Assembly: GCA_025174535.1 (NCBI GenBank)
Contig: JALBUN010000009.1
Location: 1,488,001-1,552,000 of the forward strand
DNA length: 64,000 bases
Direction: 5' to 3'
Source of the DNA: Cantharellus purpuraceus
Taxonomy: Eukaryota; Basidiomycota; Agaricomycetes; Cantharellales; Hydnaceae
Shown here: piece by piece, positions 9,789 through 20,066 of the stretch
How positions within the stretch are numbered: position 1 is the stretch's first letter
Layout of the letters: each line of letters starts with the position of its first letter
The notes under the pieces: model-generated
Told to the model about the DNA's origin: nothing
Seen by the model: only the letters and a program-made list of their open reading frames with translations
Databases searched by the model: none
Position numbers and translations under genes: made by a program

Positions 9789-10356
9789 AGACGCTTGTTC
9801 GGAATCATGTCAGTATACAATATTCTGATGTATAGGAGATATACATCAGGATTTCAATGATACATAAAGCCAGGGAGTTACAATTTGGATATCTTAAAAG
9901 ATTTCGGATGTGTGAAATTTTCATAAATATAAACATATATTCTATATTTTAATAAACTTTAAAAGATAAGATATTTGGTTGAGATGAACATAATTATTTA
10001 CATGGATATAATAGGAATGTATATATGAATATAATTGGTATTATATAGGGTATTTAGATATACAAATACCAGGTGGGGATTAAAGATAGTTCAAATTATG
10101 TTACAAGTATTGTATAAGAAAGAATCAATGATATTTGGATGTTCCCTCAAGAGAGTTGCCACCACTAAATCAGGAAAAAAAGAATTATTTTTGAGAATTA
10201 TGCCGAAATATCACAATATGTTTTAATCTAGTATATTGTGTAAAATTTGAGAATCATGTTGAAATATGAAAATAAGTTTGAATTGAAGTGTATTGTATAA
10301 AATTTGAGGAAAATAGATTGTATATACGTATTTGTTGTATTTCTGAACAAGCGTCT
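9789..10356 (+). repeat. U2: 568-bp terminal unit
   Basis: Full-length direct copy of U1. Left end AGACGCTTGTTCGGAA and right end TTCTGAACAAGCGTCT; the right flank is TA and the left flank is CT at the body junction. The hairpin CTGATGTATA-ggaga-TATACATCAG lies at 9825-9849. Confidence 0.8.
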
Positions 10357-10788
10357 TACATTGCCCTTTAGTTTGGGGCAGCTGGGTTGCATGTGACCCC
10401 TTGTCGGTTTGCTTATGGAATAGATCCTATAAGCCTGCGTGCAACAGTCCTAACAAACAGATGGTGTGTAATGCAGTTGTTCAGCACTCCAAAGATCAAT
10501 CAGGTTGAGGGGTAGGGGCAGCACTGAGTAATAGGAAAGTGGAATAGTGCTCTGTGGTTGGATGAGGATGGGAGCAAAAGGGACGGTCCTGATGGCTGAT
10601 CATGCACTGTGACTGGATGACAATGGGAGCCTGGTTGGGAGGTACATGAAAGCTGGTTTCAGGAGATGCAACCTCTCAGTGGCAGAGGGAAATCTGATCG
10701 TTGAACCAAGGTGCTTTGCCTCAGTGTAGAGATGATGGATTGTTATGTAGAGCATAGAGTGTATACTTAGAGCATGGACTTTGACTTT
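10357..10788. repeat. Spacer between inverted elements; repeat family S from ~10402
   Basis: 432 bp separate the two elements. From about 10402 (GTCGGTTTGCTTATGGAATA) to 10787 it is homologous to 15700-16062, inside copy 2. Much higher GC than the elements. No coding frame is convincing. It looks like part of a retroelement LTR or leader of unknown family. Confidence 0.55.
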
Positions 10789-11356
10789 AGACGCTTATTC
10801 AGAAATACAACAAATACATATATACAACCCATTTTCCTCAAATTTTATACAATACACTTCAATTCAAACTTATTTTCATATTTCAACATGATTCTCAAAT
10901 TTTACACAATATACTAGATTAAAACATATTGTGATATTTTGGCATAATTCTCAAAAATAATTGTTTTTTTCCTGATTTAGTGGTGGCAACTCTCTTGAGG
11001 GAACATCCAAATATCATTGATTCTTTCTTATACAATACTTGTAACATAATTTGAACTATCTTTAATCCCCACCTGGTATTTGTATATCTAAATACCCTAT
11101 ATAATACCAATTATATTCATATATACATTCCTATTATATCCATGTAAATAATTATGTTCATCTCAACCAAATATCTTATCTTTTAAAGTTTATTAAAATA
11201 TAGAATATATGTTTATATTTATGAAAATTTCACACATCCGAAATCTTTTAAGATATCCAAATTGTAACTCCCTGGCTTTATGTATCATTGAAATCCTGAT
11301 GTATATCTCCTATACATCAGAATATTGTATACTGACATGATTCCGAACAAGCGTCT
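10789..11356 (-). repeat. U3: 568-bp terminal unit
   Basis: Reverse-complement copy of U2. Ends AGACGCTTATTCAGAA and TTCCGAACAAGCGTCT. Its right end runs directly into the body end TAGGGGGGTCATTTT. Confidence 0.8.
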
Positions 11357-11434
11357 AGGGGGGTCATTTTAAAAACAAAAATCATCACCTTATATCATCA
11401 ACAAGCTTCTTTCTCCATAGATTTAGACATGCCA

Positions 11435-11932
11435 TTATGAATTCTTATCTTCATTGGTATGTCTGGACACTGTCCAACACAGCAAAGCCAATAGTATACC
11501 AATACTAGTTATGTAGATCATGTGCACTGTACGGCCAAGATATAGTTTCTGCCTATTTATATCTGGGCCTGGCTGTCTAACAAATGCCTGATTCACATGT
11601 GTGGTTATAATGTGTGCATATCCAGAGGTTGGATCAGAACCACTTACAAATCTGTTGGTTTTATTCAGAAAACCTGCAAATTCTGCTACAAAAATAGGAT
11701 CACTTTCATTATAGCCTATTTTATCAGGTTGTAGACCAAGAAATACATATTTGATATGAGGATACTTTGAAAGCTGGAACACTTCACCTTCAGCATATGA
11801 ACGGTCCAGATACTGCCCAAAGGGGTACCAGTCACACGTTGTACAATTAGCTAGCCGGTGTGGATTGCTGTGAAAAGGCTTTTGGTAAAACTGTTGATTG
11901 AGACGCTGTTTCAGTAATGGATCAGTCTCCAT
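11435..11932 (-). CDS. Unknown 165-aa protein with C-terminal membrane segment, copy 2
   Basis: Same length and nearly the same sequence as the copy 1 protein (one Val/Ala difference in the IFVAEF motif). One hydrophobic segment near residues 138-158 and a CxxC near residue 31 are kept. Retention of the whole frame in both copies, while longer neighbours are broken, supports a real gene. No family recognised. Confidence 0.6.
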   Translation of the reverse strand: METDPLLKQRLNQQFYQKPFHSNPHRLANCTTCDWYPFGQYLDRSYAEGEVFQLSKYPHIKYVFLGLQPDKIGYNESDPIFVAEFAGFLNKTNRFVSGSDPTSGYAHIITTHVNQAFVRQPGPDINRQKLYLGRTVHMIYITSIGILLALLCWTVSRHTNEDKNS

Positions 11933-11987
11933 AGATACCTATAAGTATAAAACATACAAATATTCAATTTTATTCTGGGAAAAAAAT

Positions 11988-13463
11988 TTACAGTTGAATG
12001 TAGCATAGGTATACAATAATACTATTACTATTGTCTTTCCAATACTCTTTAATACATTCTGTAGATTTAAAGCTTGATGTTGCTTCCCAAGTTTTCTCTG
12101 CATAACATTTCCATTTAACTAAATATTCTACGTACTTTCCTTTTTCTTTGCCTTATTATTTGTTCTACTTCATTTTCAGTCTCATAATGCATCTCCACAT
12201 CATACTCACATCTTTCTAATAGTCGTTGTTGAGATAGAGTCATCTTGTCAACATCTTCTGCTCTTTCCAGTAATGATCTGGGTGGCTCAATATCTGGGTC
12301 CTCTTCCTCAGGGTAATCAAAATATTGTTCACACCATTTTTCATGATAAGGGGATGGTTTGATCTTACGTAGTTCTACAAATTTCTTAATATTCCATAAT
12401 AGACATGCTACCTTTAATTCCAGATTAAAGACAGCAGGATTTGTAGTTCTAATAGATCTCTTATTATCAAATTTTTCAAACAATATTGCAAACCCTCCAA
12501 AGAATGCTTCTACTGTTGAACGAAAGGCACCAAACTTCTTATTAAAAATCTTTTCTTCAGGTTTAAGTTCAACATTTTTTGGCTTACGAAAAGGATAAAA
12601 GAAGTTCTTAGGCTTTAATATACTTGCCTTTACTACTTCTGGAATAGCAGATGGATAAGCTCCATCAAAGCCTATCTGATCATTCTTATCTATTTTATTC
12701 CATACAGCCATCTCTACAAACATTTTTGCATCAGGATTTAGTTTACATGCCAATGAAGGTGAGGTGAATAGAACCATTTGATTAATGTCAATGCATACTT
12801 GAGTACGAAATCCTGCCTTTTTAAATTTATGTGAGTACCCCTCTTCAGATGTCGATCCAATCAAAATTCCTCTTGTATCATGACCATCAAGAAGTAATGT
12901 CACTGATTCCATTTTTGGAGGATTCTTTATAAGAGCTGATAATATCCTTATTATTATATTTGAGAACATTGTACGCAGTGAATCAGTAACTTGTTTATCT
13001 AGATCAAAGTTAAGATGATGCAGACGACCATAAAATTCCTTATGAACATCATAAAAGCTACTTGATGGCATGAAATTTCCTATTTCTTCATAAGTAGGAC
13101 CTTTGAGTAGATGATATAGTACTAACAAGCCTTTTTCTATCTCTCTATAAGGTGTAGAATGTTCTTCAACTGAAAACAATACCACAAGAAAGAAAAATAC
13201 TGGTATTGGTCCAAGCTTGTTATATACTACTTTTTTACATCATCCATGTCATTCATATCTTTTAGTTTTGTTCTATGATATTTTTTGTGTTCTAAGACAG
13301 GCCACTTTGTGTATAGAAAATTCCAATGATTGTCCATCAACTTATTATATGCTCTGTCCCTTTGATCATTCCACATTTTAAGTTGCTGAAGCTCTTTTTC
13401 TTCTTTCTCTTTTTGCTCTTTCTCTTTTTGCTCCTTTGTGCGTTTTTGCTGGTCTGAGGGCAT
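11988..13463 (-). pseudogene. DDE transposase plus chromodomain, copy 2
   Basis: The catalytic region is one open frame here (13185-12115, containing LLLDGHDTRG, GFDGAYPSAIPEV and FRSTVEAFFGG), whereas copy 1 is broken there. The N-terminal 78 residues are cut off by the loss of one A in the run after GATGATGT (six versus seven A, near 13236). The lysine-rich N-terminus has an extra 18 bp (EQKEKE). The chromodomain lies in the +1 frame beyond 12133, exactly as in copy 1. Together the two copies show every part of the protein open except the shared chromodomain shift. Confidence 0.78.
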
Positions 13464-13559
13464 TTTGACTAAGATACTCTTATATTACAGTAAAACAAAA
13501 ATATGTTCATTTTTTTGATAATTGAATTTTAAATTAAATAATATTTATTCTATGAAGCT

Positions 13560-14210
13560 ATGTTGTCTGTCTCTAAGCAAGTTGTTCGTAAAATATCTAC
13601 TGTCTTTGTTAGAAAAGAACCAGAGGATGATGAAAATCCTTTGTATATAGACTCTGACACCATCTACATAAAATTCAGATTAAGAAATCCCCCAAAGGAC
13701 TTCTTTCCAGCTGGATCGGTTTCTCAGGAAAGAGATAAAACACCAGAAGCACTGTACAATAAGATGATTGAAAAGGGCAATGAAATAAGTAATTCAACCT
13801 GGATTCAACAAAATCATTGTATGTCAAGTCTGCAAACCATGCAACAGGATAATCTGCCTAGTTGTAATATTTCTATTGCTAGAGAAACTGGCAAGAAGTG
13901 TGATATTTCTATTGCTGGGGAAACTTGTAAGAACTGTGATGTGTATAACAATTTGGTTACATCAATGGTTGTTGCATTGAAACAACAGCAGAGAGTTTTC
14001 AAGAAAAGTAAAATCACAATCTATGGTATGATCATAACTAAGGATGGTAGGTTAAAATTATATGAAACCACCAATAACAATCAGGGTGTTTCAATTGTTG
14101 TATATCCTTCCTCTGGATACAGCATAGAAGCTCAGTTTGAAGAGTGTTCTAATGCTATTGACATTATATTCCAAAGTATAAGAAATCAGATGTTCAAAGA
14201 ATCCTCATAA
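13560..14210 (+). CDS. Unknown 216-aa cargo protein, copy 2
   Basis: Full-length counterpart of 6968-7618 (minus). Differences are few and conservative. It is divergent from the transposase (96 bp between starts) and convergent with the Cys-rich ORF (18 bp between stops). Function unknown. Confidence 0.6.
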   Translation: MLSVSKQVVRKISTVFVRKEPEDDENPLYIDSDTIYIKFRLRNPPKDFFPAGSVSQERDKTPEALYNKMIEKGNEISNSTWIQQNHCMSSLQTMQQDNLPSCNISIARETGKKCDISIAGETCKNCDVYNNLVTSMVVALKQQQRVFKKSKITIYGMIITKDGRLKLYETTNNNQGVSIVVYPSSGYSIEAQFEECSNAIDIIFQSIRNQMFKESS

Positions 14211-14228
14211 GGAGTTGATTTAAAAGTC

Positions 14229-14453
14229 CTAGTTTCTACACTCACAACATTTTTCATCTATTTTCACTTGGATAATTTCAAGATTTGAACTTTTGTTCAC
14301 ACAACAATAAGTACCATTAGTATCATGATGAGTATTTTTTGAATGTTCAGAGCTCTTAGGACATTTAATATCCTTACAATCTGTAACTACAGATGTAGTA
14401 GTTATATGATTGCACTTCCAAGTAATTTGAATTTTTTCACTATCACCACACAT
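14229..14453 (-). CDS. Small 74-aa Cys-rich ORF, copy 2 (intact)
   Basis: Begins MCGDSEKIQITWKCNH and ends KIDEKCCECRN. Cys pairs and single Cys could form a zinc ribbon or knuckle. The copy 1 version has a one-A deletion. No signal peptide is evident. Function unknown. Confidence 0.45.
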   Translation of the reverse strand: MCGDSEKIQITWKCNHITTTSVVTDCKDIKCPKSSEHSKNTHHDTNGTYCCVNKSSNLEIIQVKIDEKCCECRN

Positions 14454-14504
14454 GCCTTCATTTGAGTGAATAAAAATATTGCATATTCACTTATCTGATT
14501 TATC

Positions 14505-14684
14505 TTATACTTGTTGTAGTGAACGTAGTGGTAGCTGAATCTCATTGTCATCATAAGTAACAGTTATTAGCAAAGTGTCATCTGACAAAGTGCCAGTTAC
14601 TAATGTAACAATACCTGTCACTGTCATTTGTGTTCTTGCATTGATAAATGATACCTTATCACCAATCTCAGGTATATTCAACAT
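14505..14684 (-). CDS. Small 59-aa ORF, copy 2
   Basis: Counterpart of 6495-6674 with the same length, start and stop. The only obvious change is near the C-terminus (LPLRSLQQV instead of LPLRALQQV). Confidence 0.5.
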   Translation of the reverse strand: MLNIPEIGDKVSFINARTQMTVTGIVTLVTGTLSDDTLLITVTYDDNEIQLPLRSLQQV

Positions 14685-14722
14685 GGTGTCTCTGGTTATT
14701 ATATATTAATTTTAAAAACTCA

Positions 14723-15213
14723 TTATTTCTCATCTAATTTCCTATCAAGTATATCTACAAACTTCTTAAATGCTTCAAAACACTGTAGAACATTCTTTCT
14801 ACTATTAATATGTTTCATACCTGTTACTGTTACAGGGAAACAACACCTTACATTTGTTATCACTTCTGAAAACAACCCTTCTGTGATAGCATGATCAAGC
14901 TCTCTTGTAACAGTTACTAGGTAAAACTGGGGGACTTTTCTCGATGTTTGAATGCAAGGTATTGTCATTTCCTCTAAAGCACTTTTTCCCTTATTCTTCC
15001 TTATCTAAGTATGTAAAAATTTTCTTGAAGACTCCTTTAAACATTTCACATCATCTTTTTGTAATCAAAACTGAGGATCTCATCATCAGTATCTAAAGTA
15101 ATATCTCTAAAATCTGTCTCAAAAAACTGTTTAGTCCATTGTGTGTCAACCATTATACCATAATCCCAAAGATCATGAGAACTCCAATCATTGCACTTCT
15201 TATCTTTACCCAT
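14723..15213 (-). pseudogene. PD-(D/E)XK-like cargo gene, copy 2 (internal deletion)
   Basis: The start (ATG complement at 15211-15213) and the C-terminal 81 residues are kept, but about 280 bp in the middle are missing. The deletion removes the THENTN and EPQIIARAIAVFQ region. The join lies near 15004, where TTAGAT-like sequences in both flanks suggest microhomology-mediated loss. The intact version is in copy 1. Confidence 0.65.
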
Positions 15214-15551
15214 GATGTCAATAAAGAAGGATATATAAAATTTATTTACTAGATATGTGCATAGTTCTGAAGAGCAGAATGTCCATATTTTTATCTAATA
15301 TTTATAAATTGAATTATATATATTTTCTAAAGTTGTCAATAGCCAGATGCATGCACTCGTTCTGAATACTACAACAAAGTCCCATACAGAATTCCCTGTC
15401 CTTTCATCTATCATTCTTCTACCAGTTCCTTGTTTCCTATCTTGCCAGTCTTTCATTCCAAATTCTTTGCTGCATAGCTAAATAGGTGTACCAGCCGATT
15501 GGATATTATCATATCATGGTAATGACGTCGGATGGAAGGTCACCTTGTCAG

Positions 15552-16290
15552 GAGCAGTTTGATCACATTATCAAAGGACAGCCTTTTGGCTGTGAGGGTT
15601 GATAATGATGCACTTACTGAGCAGACAGTAGGTGAGACTTTGCAGCGGCATGGTGTACCAGATAATTGAATCGTTGTCCTTGAGCAGCCCGATGATGTCA
15701 CTCGGTGTCGGTTCGCTTATGGAATAGATCCTATAAGCCTGCGTGCAATGGTCCTAGCAAGCAGACGGTGTGTAACGCAGTTGTTCAGCACTCCAAAGAT
15801 CAATCAGGGCAAGGGGTACGTAACAGGGAAGTGGGATAGTGCTCTGTGGTTGGATGAGGATGGGAGCAAAAGGTCGGTCCCGATGGCTGATCGTGCTCTG
15901 TGACTGGATGACAATGCGGAGCCTGGTTGGGAGGTACGCGAAAGCTGGTTTCAGGAGAAGCAACCTCTCGGTGGCGGAGGGAAATCTGATCGTTGAACCA
16001 AGGTGTTTTACCTCAGTGTAGAGATGATGGATTGTGATGTAGAGTGTAGACTTAGAGCGTTGGCTGAAAACTTGTTTTTTGATTCCAAAGGCAAAAACTA
16101 GCGCCCTTTTATATACAAATTCCCAGGGCACAACGACACAATATGAGGAGCAAATGATGCAAGAAATGCTGATCAAGCCAGCTGACAAAGCGTGTGAAGT
16201 TGAGCTACTAAAGGGGAAATCATGGAGAAATGAAACGACAGATAGGGACATCATTAGACTGCTCATGGACAGCCATTCACTCCAAGGTGA
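15552..16290. repeat. 0.74-kb insertion within copy 2, contains repeat family S
   Basis: Absent from copy 1 at the equivalent site (about 5320-5342). It is flanked by GGTCACCTTG on the left and GGTGACCTTG on the right, a possible imperfect 10-bp duplication. Positions 15700-16062 match the inter-element spacer. A TATATA-like sequence at about 16110 and GC-rich composition set it apart from the element. Type unknown; ORFs in it look accidental. Confidence 0.55.
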
Positions 16291-16320
16291 CCTTGTATCC
16301 TACGTCTTCGGAGGCTTACA

Positions 16321-17388
16321 TTACTGGGTTCTCCCTCTACATCTTTTTCTTGAACTAGGAATTTGAGATTGATCAGAGTCTGAATCAGATCGTTCCTTAG
16401 ACCTTTTTTCTTGATGCCTTGAACTAGGAGTTTGAGATCGTTCATTAGACCTTTTTTCTTGATGCCTTGAACCTTGAGTCATTCCTTGCTTCCATGTTTG
16501 AAAATTAATCCTATTACCATCTACGTCATATGATGACATTTCATTCTTCCTAGTATATATTGTAGATAGTTTTCTAGGCTCACCATTTATGAATAATTCC
16601 ATTCTATTTAGTCTACAAGACTGATCTGAGTCTATAAGTATATAGTCTACACCTCTTTTCACTATCTTAAATGTCACCTTTCTGGTACCATTTTCCTGTA
16701 ACCTTGTTACCTCCTGTTCTTGTTTTCCAGCCCAGTGATTCATATCAAATTTCCAGTCAACAATCTCAGATATTATTGCTTTATATTTATCACCCTGTTT
16801 CTGAAGTTTATTAATGTCTGTTCCAAGTTCCACTACAGTATCATCTGTTTCTACAATCCACTCATGCACTTCAGATTTCCATTCCACAATGTCTGATATT
16901 GTTGCAATACATCTATTAACCTGTTTCTGAAGTTTATTAATGTCTGTTCTATGGTCCAATATAAGATTCTCTGCATTATGTGTATTGACCTGTTGATGAA
17001 TATCTGTTCCATGGTCTGATATTGTGGCAACACACCTATTAACCTGTCTCTGAAGTTTATGAATATCTGTTCCAAATCCTGATACAATATCATTCATTTC
17101 ACTCATCCATTCATCTAAATTCTCTTTCCTGTCTGTCAAAGTAGTTATAATTGTATTTTTTTCCTCAACCTGTTTCTTAAGCACCTGAATTTCCTGACTC
17201 TGGGAATTAACCTGTTGTTCAAGCATAGTGATCTGCCTATCCTTTTCACTCATCCAAGACTTGACATTTATAAGATCAGATATTAATTCATCTTTTACTT
17301 CCATTTGACTTGCCATAGCTTTTATCAGTGCATCATTGTCACTTATCCAGCCTTTGATTGCTTTTATATCTTCAAAGATTTGTGGCAT
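16321..17388 (-). CDS. Coiled-coil cargo protein, copy 2 (intact, 355 aa)
   Basis: Full-length counterpart of the broken copy 1 gene. The start is ATG at 17388. About residues 20-80: heptad coil. About 85-240: repeats of GTDIHKLQ / QVNRC.ATISD with WKSEVHEW-type spacers. About 245-310: small strand-rich domain containing VDYILIDSD. The C-terminal ~50 residues are Ser/Arg-rich with a tandem SSRHQEKRS duplication that copy 1 lacks. Such a build suggests an oligomerising scaffold with a nucleic-acid-binding tail (inference). Family not recognised. Confidence 0.65.
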   Translation of the reverse strand: MPQIFEDIKAIKGWISDNDALIKAMASQMEVKDELISDLINVKSWMSEKDRQITMLEQQVNSQSQEIQVLKKQVEEKNTIITTLTDRKENLDEWMSEMNDIVSGFGTDIHKLQRQVNRCVATISDHGTDIHQQVNTHNAENLILDHRTDINKLQKQVNRCIATISDIVEWKSEVHEWIVETDDTVVELGTDINKLQKQGDKYKAIISEIVDWKFDMNHWAGKQEQEVTRLQENGTRKVTFKIVKRGVDYILIDSDQSCRLNRMELFINGEPRKLSTIYTRKNEMSSYDVDGNRINFQTWKQGMTQGSRHQEKRSNERSQTPSSRHQEKRSKERSDSDSDQSQIPSSRKRCRGRTQ

Positions 17389-17426
17389 TTTCAAATACCT
17401 CTCTGCTTATAAAACAGAAATGAAAA

Positions 17427-17523
17427 AACATAATAATCATTTTTTCTGAACATTTGATATTTTGTATAGGCAGTAGATATATACATCTTGCTTTCTTAAT
17501 AAAATGATTATTATGTTTTTATG
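17427..17523. promoter_or_regulatory. 20-bp inverted repeat upstream of coiled-coil gene (copy 2)
   Basis: Same perfect arms as in copy 1, about 40 nt upstream of the ATG at 17388. Conservation of both arms and the spacer length supports a functional site. Confidence 0.5.
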
Positions 17524-17926
17524 TTATAAGCATTATGAAGATGCTCTCTTTTATGCTTCAATGCAAGATAGAGTTTGATAGAAGAGTTAATGATTGGTAT
17601 ATATCTCGGATAGGATCCCTCCATGATTTGTTTCTGAGGTAAGTTCCTTTATAAATATCAAGGTTCCAATCACTGACTTTATACAGATGTACTGATGGCA
17701 CACTTCTGGAACAGAAATTAACAGAGTTATATACTAGTATGGAGCAGGATCATTATTTTCCACCACTTTGGATGGAAAATCTGATGGTATTGCACCCTAA
17801 AGTACGAGGGATAGTCATACAGTCTCATGTTAGAACAAGATTATCTACCACTATGCCCTAACTAAGTTACTTTGTTTTAAAAATAGCTTCACTGCATTAA
17901 AGGTGTTTGTTTCCAAGACTTTCCTA

Positions 17927-18494
17927 AGACGCTTATTCAGAAATACAACAAATACATATATACAACCCATTTTCCTCAAATTTTATACAATACACTTCAA
18001 TTCAAACTTATTTTCATATTTCAACATGATTCTCAAATTTTACACAATATACTAGATTAAAACATATTGTGATATTTTGGCATAATTCTCAAAAATAATT
18101 GTTTTTTTCCTGATTTAGTGGTGGCAACTCTCTTGAGGGAACATCCAAATATCATTGATTCTTTCTTATACAATACTTGTAACATAATTTGAACTATCTT
18201 TAATCCCCACCTGGTATTTGTATATCTAAATACCCTATATAATACCAATTATATTCATATATACATTCCTATTATATCCATGTAAATAATTATGTTCATC
18301 TCAACCAAATATCTTATCTTTTAAAGTTTATTAAAATATAGAATATATGTTTATATTTATGAAAATTTCACACATCCGAAATCTTTTAAGATATCCAAAT
18401 TGTAACTCCCTGGCTTTATGTATCATTGAAATCCTGATGTATATCTCCTATACATCAGAATATTGTATACTGACATGATTCCGAACAAGCGTCT
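17927..18494 (-). repeat. U4: 568-bp terminal unit
   Basis: Ends AGACGCTTATTCAGAA and TTCCGAACAAGCGTCT, with TA immediately outside both ends (17925-17926, 18495-18496). Nearly identical to U3. Confidence 0.8.
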
Positions 18495-18599
18495 TAGAAA
18501 TAGAACAAGGATGAGTAAGTCGTGTATGAATGAATTAAAAGATGAAACAGGGGTGAGTCATATAAAAGAACAATAGAAATGTCCACCAATACCATCTTC

Positions 18600-20066
18600 C
18601 CTACAGCTCCAAAGGTAAATTGACCCTGAGTCACATGGGGACTTCAGTCAGCATCCACAACACCTTATTGTCTTAGTGATCTGTCTCCATATGGTATCCC
18701 ATTCACATCCACTCTTTCCCACTCTGACTCCCTTACCCTCTGCATCTACTCCAACTCCATCCCCAATACCACTATCCAAGCATTAATTGACTCCAGTTCT
18801 ACTCACTGTTTCCTTGATTCCTCTTTTTCTACACACATACACCATACTCCAATATCACTCTGATTATTTGATGGCACTACTAATGCTGTTATTTCATGAG
18901 CTATAGATCTGTCTATTCATTTTTCTGTCAGAGAAATCCAGAACCTTACATTCTATGTTACTCTGCTTAACTCCAGCTGTTCTGTGGTTCTCAGACATAA
19001 TTGGCTCACCTGCTACAATCTGCTGATTGACTGGGCATTGGGCTATATCACATTCTGTTCCCCAGTACAAGCAGTGTCATCCCTGATGTCACCAGCAATT
19101 TTAGGTGCAAAACTATCTTTCACCTCTGCTGACTCCACTCCGATAGATACTCCGTCTACCCCTCTACCTATATTGATGGTGGACACTATGATCTTCCCCA
19201 GACTAAGCAAACTGGATGGCTCTCACATGTTCCAGGTTCATCTCTCTGATCCGATATTCCTTGCCACTTGTTCCGCCCAATAAACTCCACTGGACCTACC
19301 TACGGTCCCTAAGGAGTATCATGAATTTGCTGACATGTTCAGCAAGTCTAAAGCCAACTCCCTAGCAGAACACCAACCACACGATATCAAGATTGAGTTG
19401 GATGACAACTCCACCCCTCCACTTGGCCCTATTTACTCGCTATCCCAAAAAGAGTACTGGCTCTCTGAACATTCATAGATGAGAACTTGGCTACAGGCTT
19501 CATCCACCCATCCCTATCTCCCCATGGAGCTCCAGTCCTATTTGTCTGCAAAAAGGATGGATCACTCCATCTATGTGTCAACTTCTGTGGACTTAACAAG
19601 ATTACAAAGAAAGACTGATACCCAATACCCCACACTGCAGACCTACTCAAGAGTCCTTGAAAAGCTAAGATCTATTCCAAAATAGATCTCCAACATGCCT
19701 ACCATCTAGTCTGCATCTGAGAAGGTGATGAGTGGAAAATGACCTTCCACACTCGATATGGATCTTTCAAGTGGTGCGTCATGCCCTTCGGACTAACCAA
19801 TGCTCCGGCTGTGTTCCAGAGGTTCATGAATGATACTTTGCCAACCTTCTCGATATGACCGTCCTTGTTTACTTAGACAACATTTTGGTATATTTGGACA
19901 ATGAAGAAGAACATTGGACACATGTCTGAGAGGTACTCCAACGTCTCTGAAAACATGGCCTTTTCACCCACACTGACAAATGCAAATTCCACTCCAACTC
20001 AGTTGAGTATCTAGGCTATATCCTCTCCCCAGCAGGACTGACAATGTCCGATGACAAAATCAAAGC
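18600..20066 (+). pseudogene. Ty3/gypsy protease-RT remnant
   Basis: A protease-like motif LIDSSSTHCFLDSS appears near 18786 (DSS instead of DSG). Next is the typical WLTCYNLLIDW linker (19000), then RT blocks: [62 protein letters not shown] and the active site as YLDN (19870-19881) instead of YxDD. Stops fall at expected Arg codons (CGA to TGA), plus frameshifts near 19465 and 19690. The piece ends abruptly after AGLTMSDDKIKA, where another element's integrase begins. Confidence 0.8.

Larger units (their letters stand above)
3195..10356 (+). mobile_element. AT-rich composite DNA element, copy 1 (U1-body-U2)
   Basis: The element is 7,162 bp and far more AT-rich than its surroundings. It consists of two direct ~0.55 kb units (U1 3195-3736, U2 9789-10356) around a 6.05 kb body of seven ORFs. 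Outer ends carry AGACrCTTGTTyGGAA and its inverse, and TA dinucleotides flank both outer ends. The body includes a DDE transposase, so a cut-and-paste DNA transposon is inferred. The body ends show weak mutual inverted similarity (TAGGaAaGTCtT versus TAGGgAgGTCaT). The same U-body-U order and junctions recur inverted at 10789-18494, which argues that the whole is one unit and not a chance nest. I do not recognise the family. Confidence 0.75.
10789..18494 (-). mobile_element. AT-rich composite DNA element, copy 2 (U4-body-U3)
   Basis: Inverted and almost identical to copy 1; 7,706 bp. It differs by a 0.74-kb insertion (15552-16290), a ~280-bp deletion in the PD-(D/E)XK-like gene and a handful of substitutions and A-run indels. 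U4 (17927-18494) and U3 (10789-11356) are direct copies of each other. TA flanks U4 on both sides. Body-U junctions are the same as in copy 1. Confidence 0.75.

Noticed and set aside
10035..10226. 63-aa ORF repeated in U2, U3 and U4
   Set aside because: It lies in the non-coding U unit, is repeated only because U is repeated, is disrupted in U1 and U5, and has AT-rich random composition.
3195..10356. LTR retrotransposon with U as its LTRs
   Set aside because: U has its own inverted ends and no TG..CA termini, no primer-binding site or polypurine tract lies beside the Us, and the body encodes a DDE transposase, not RT.
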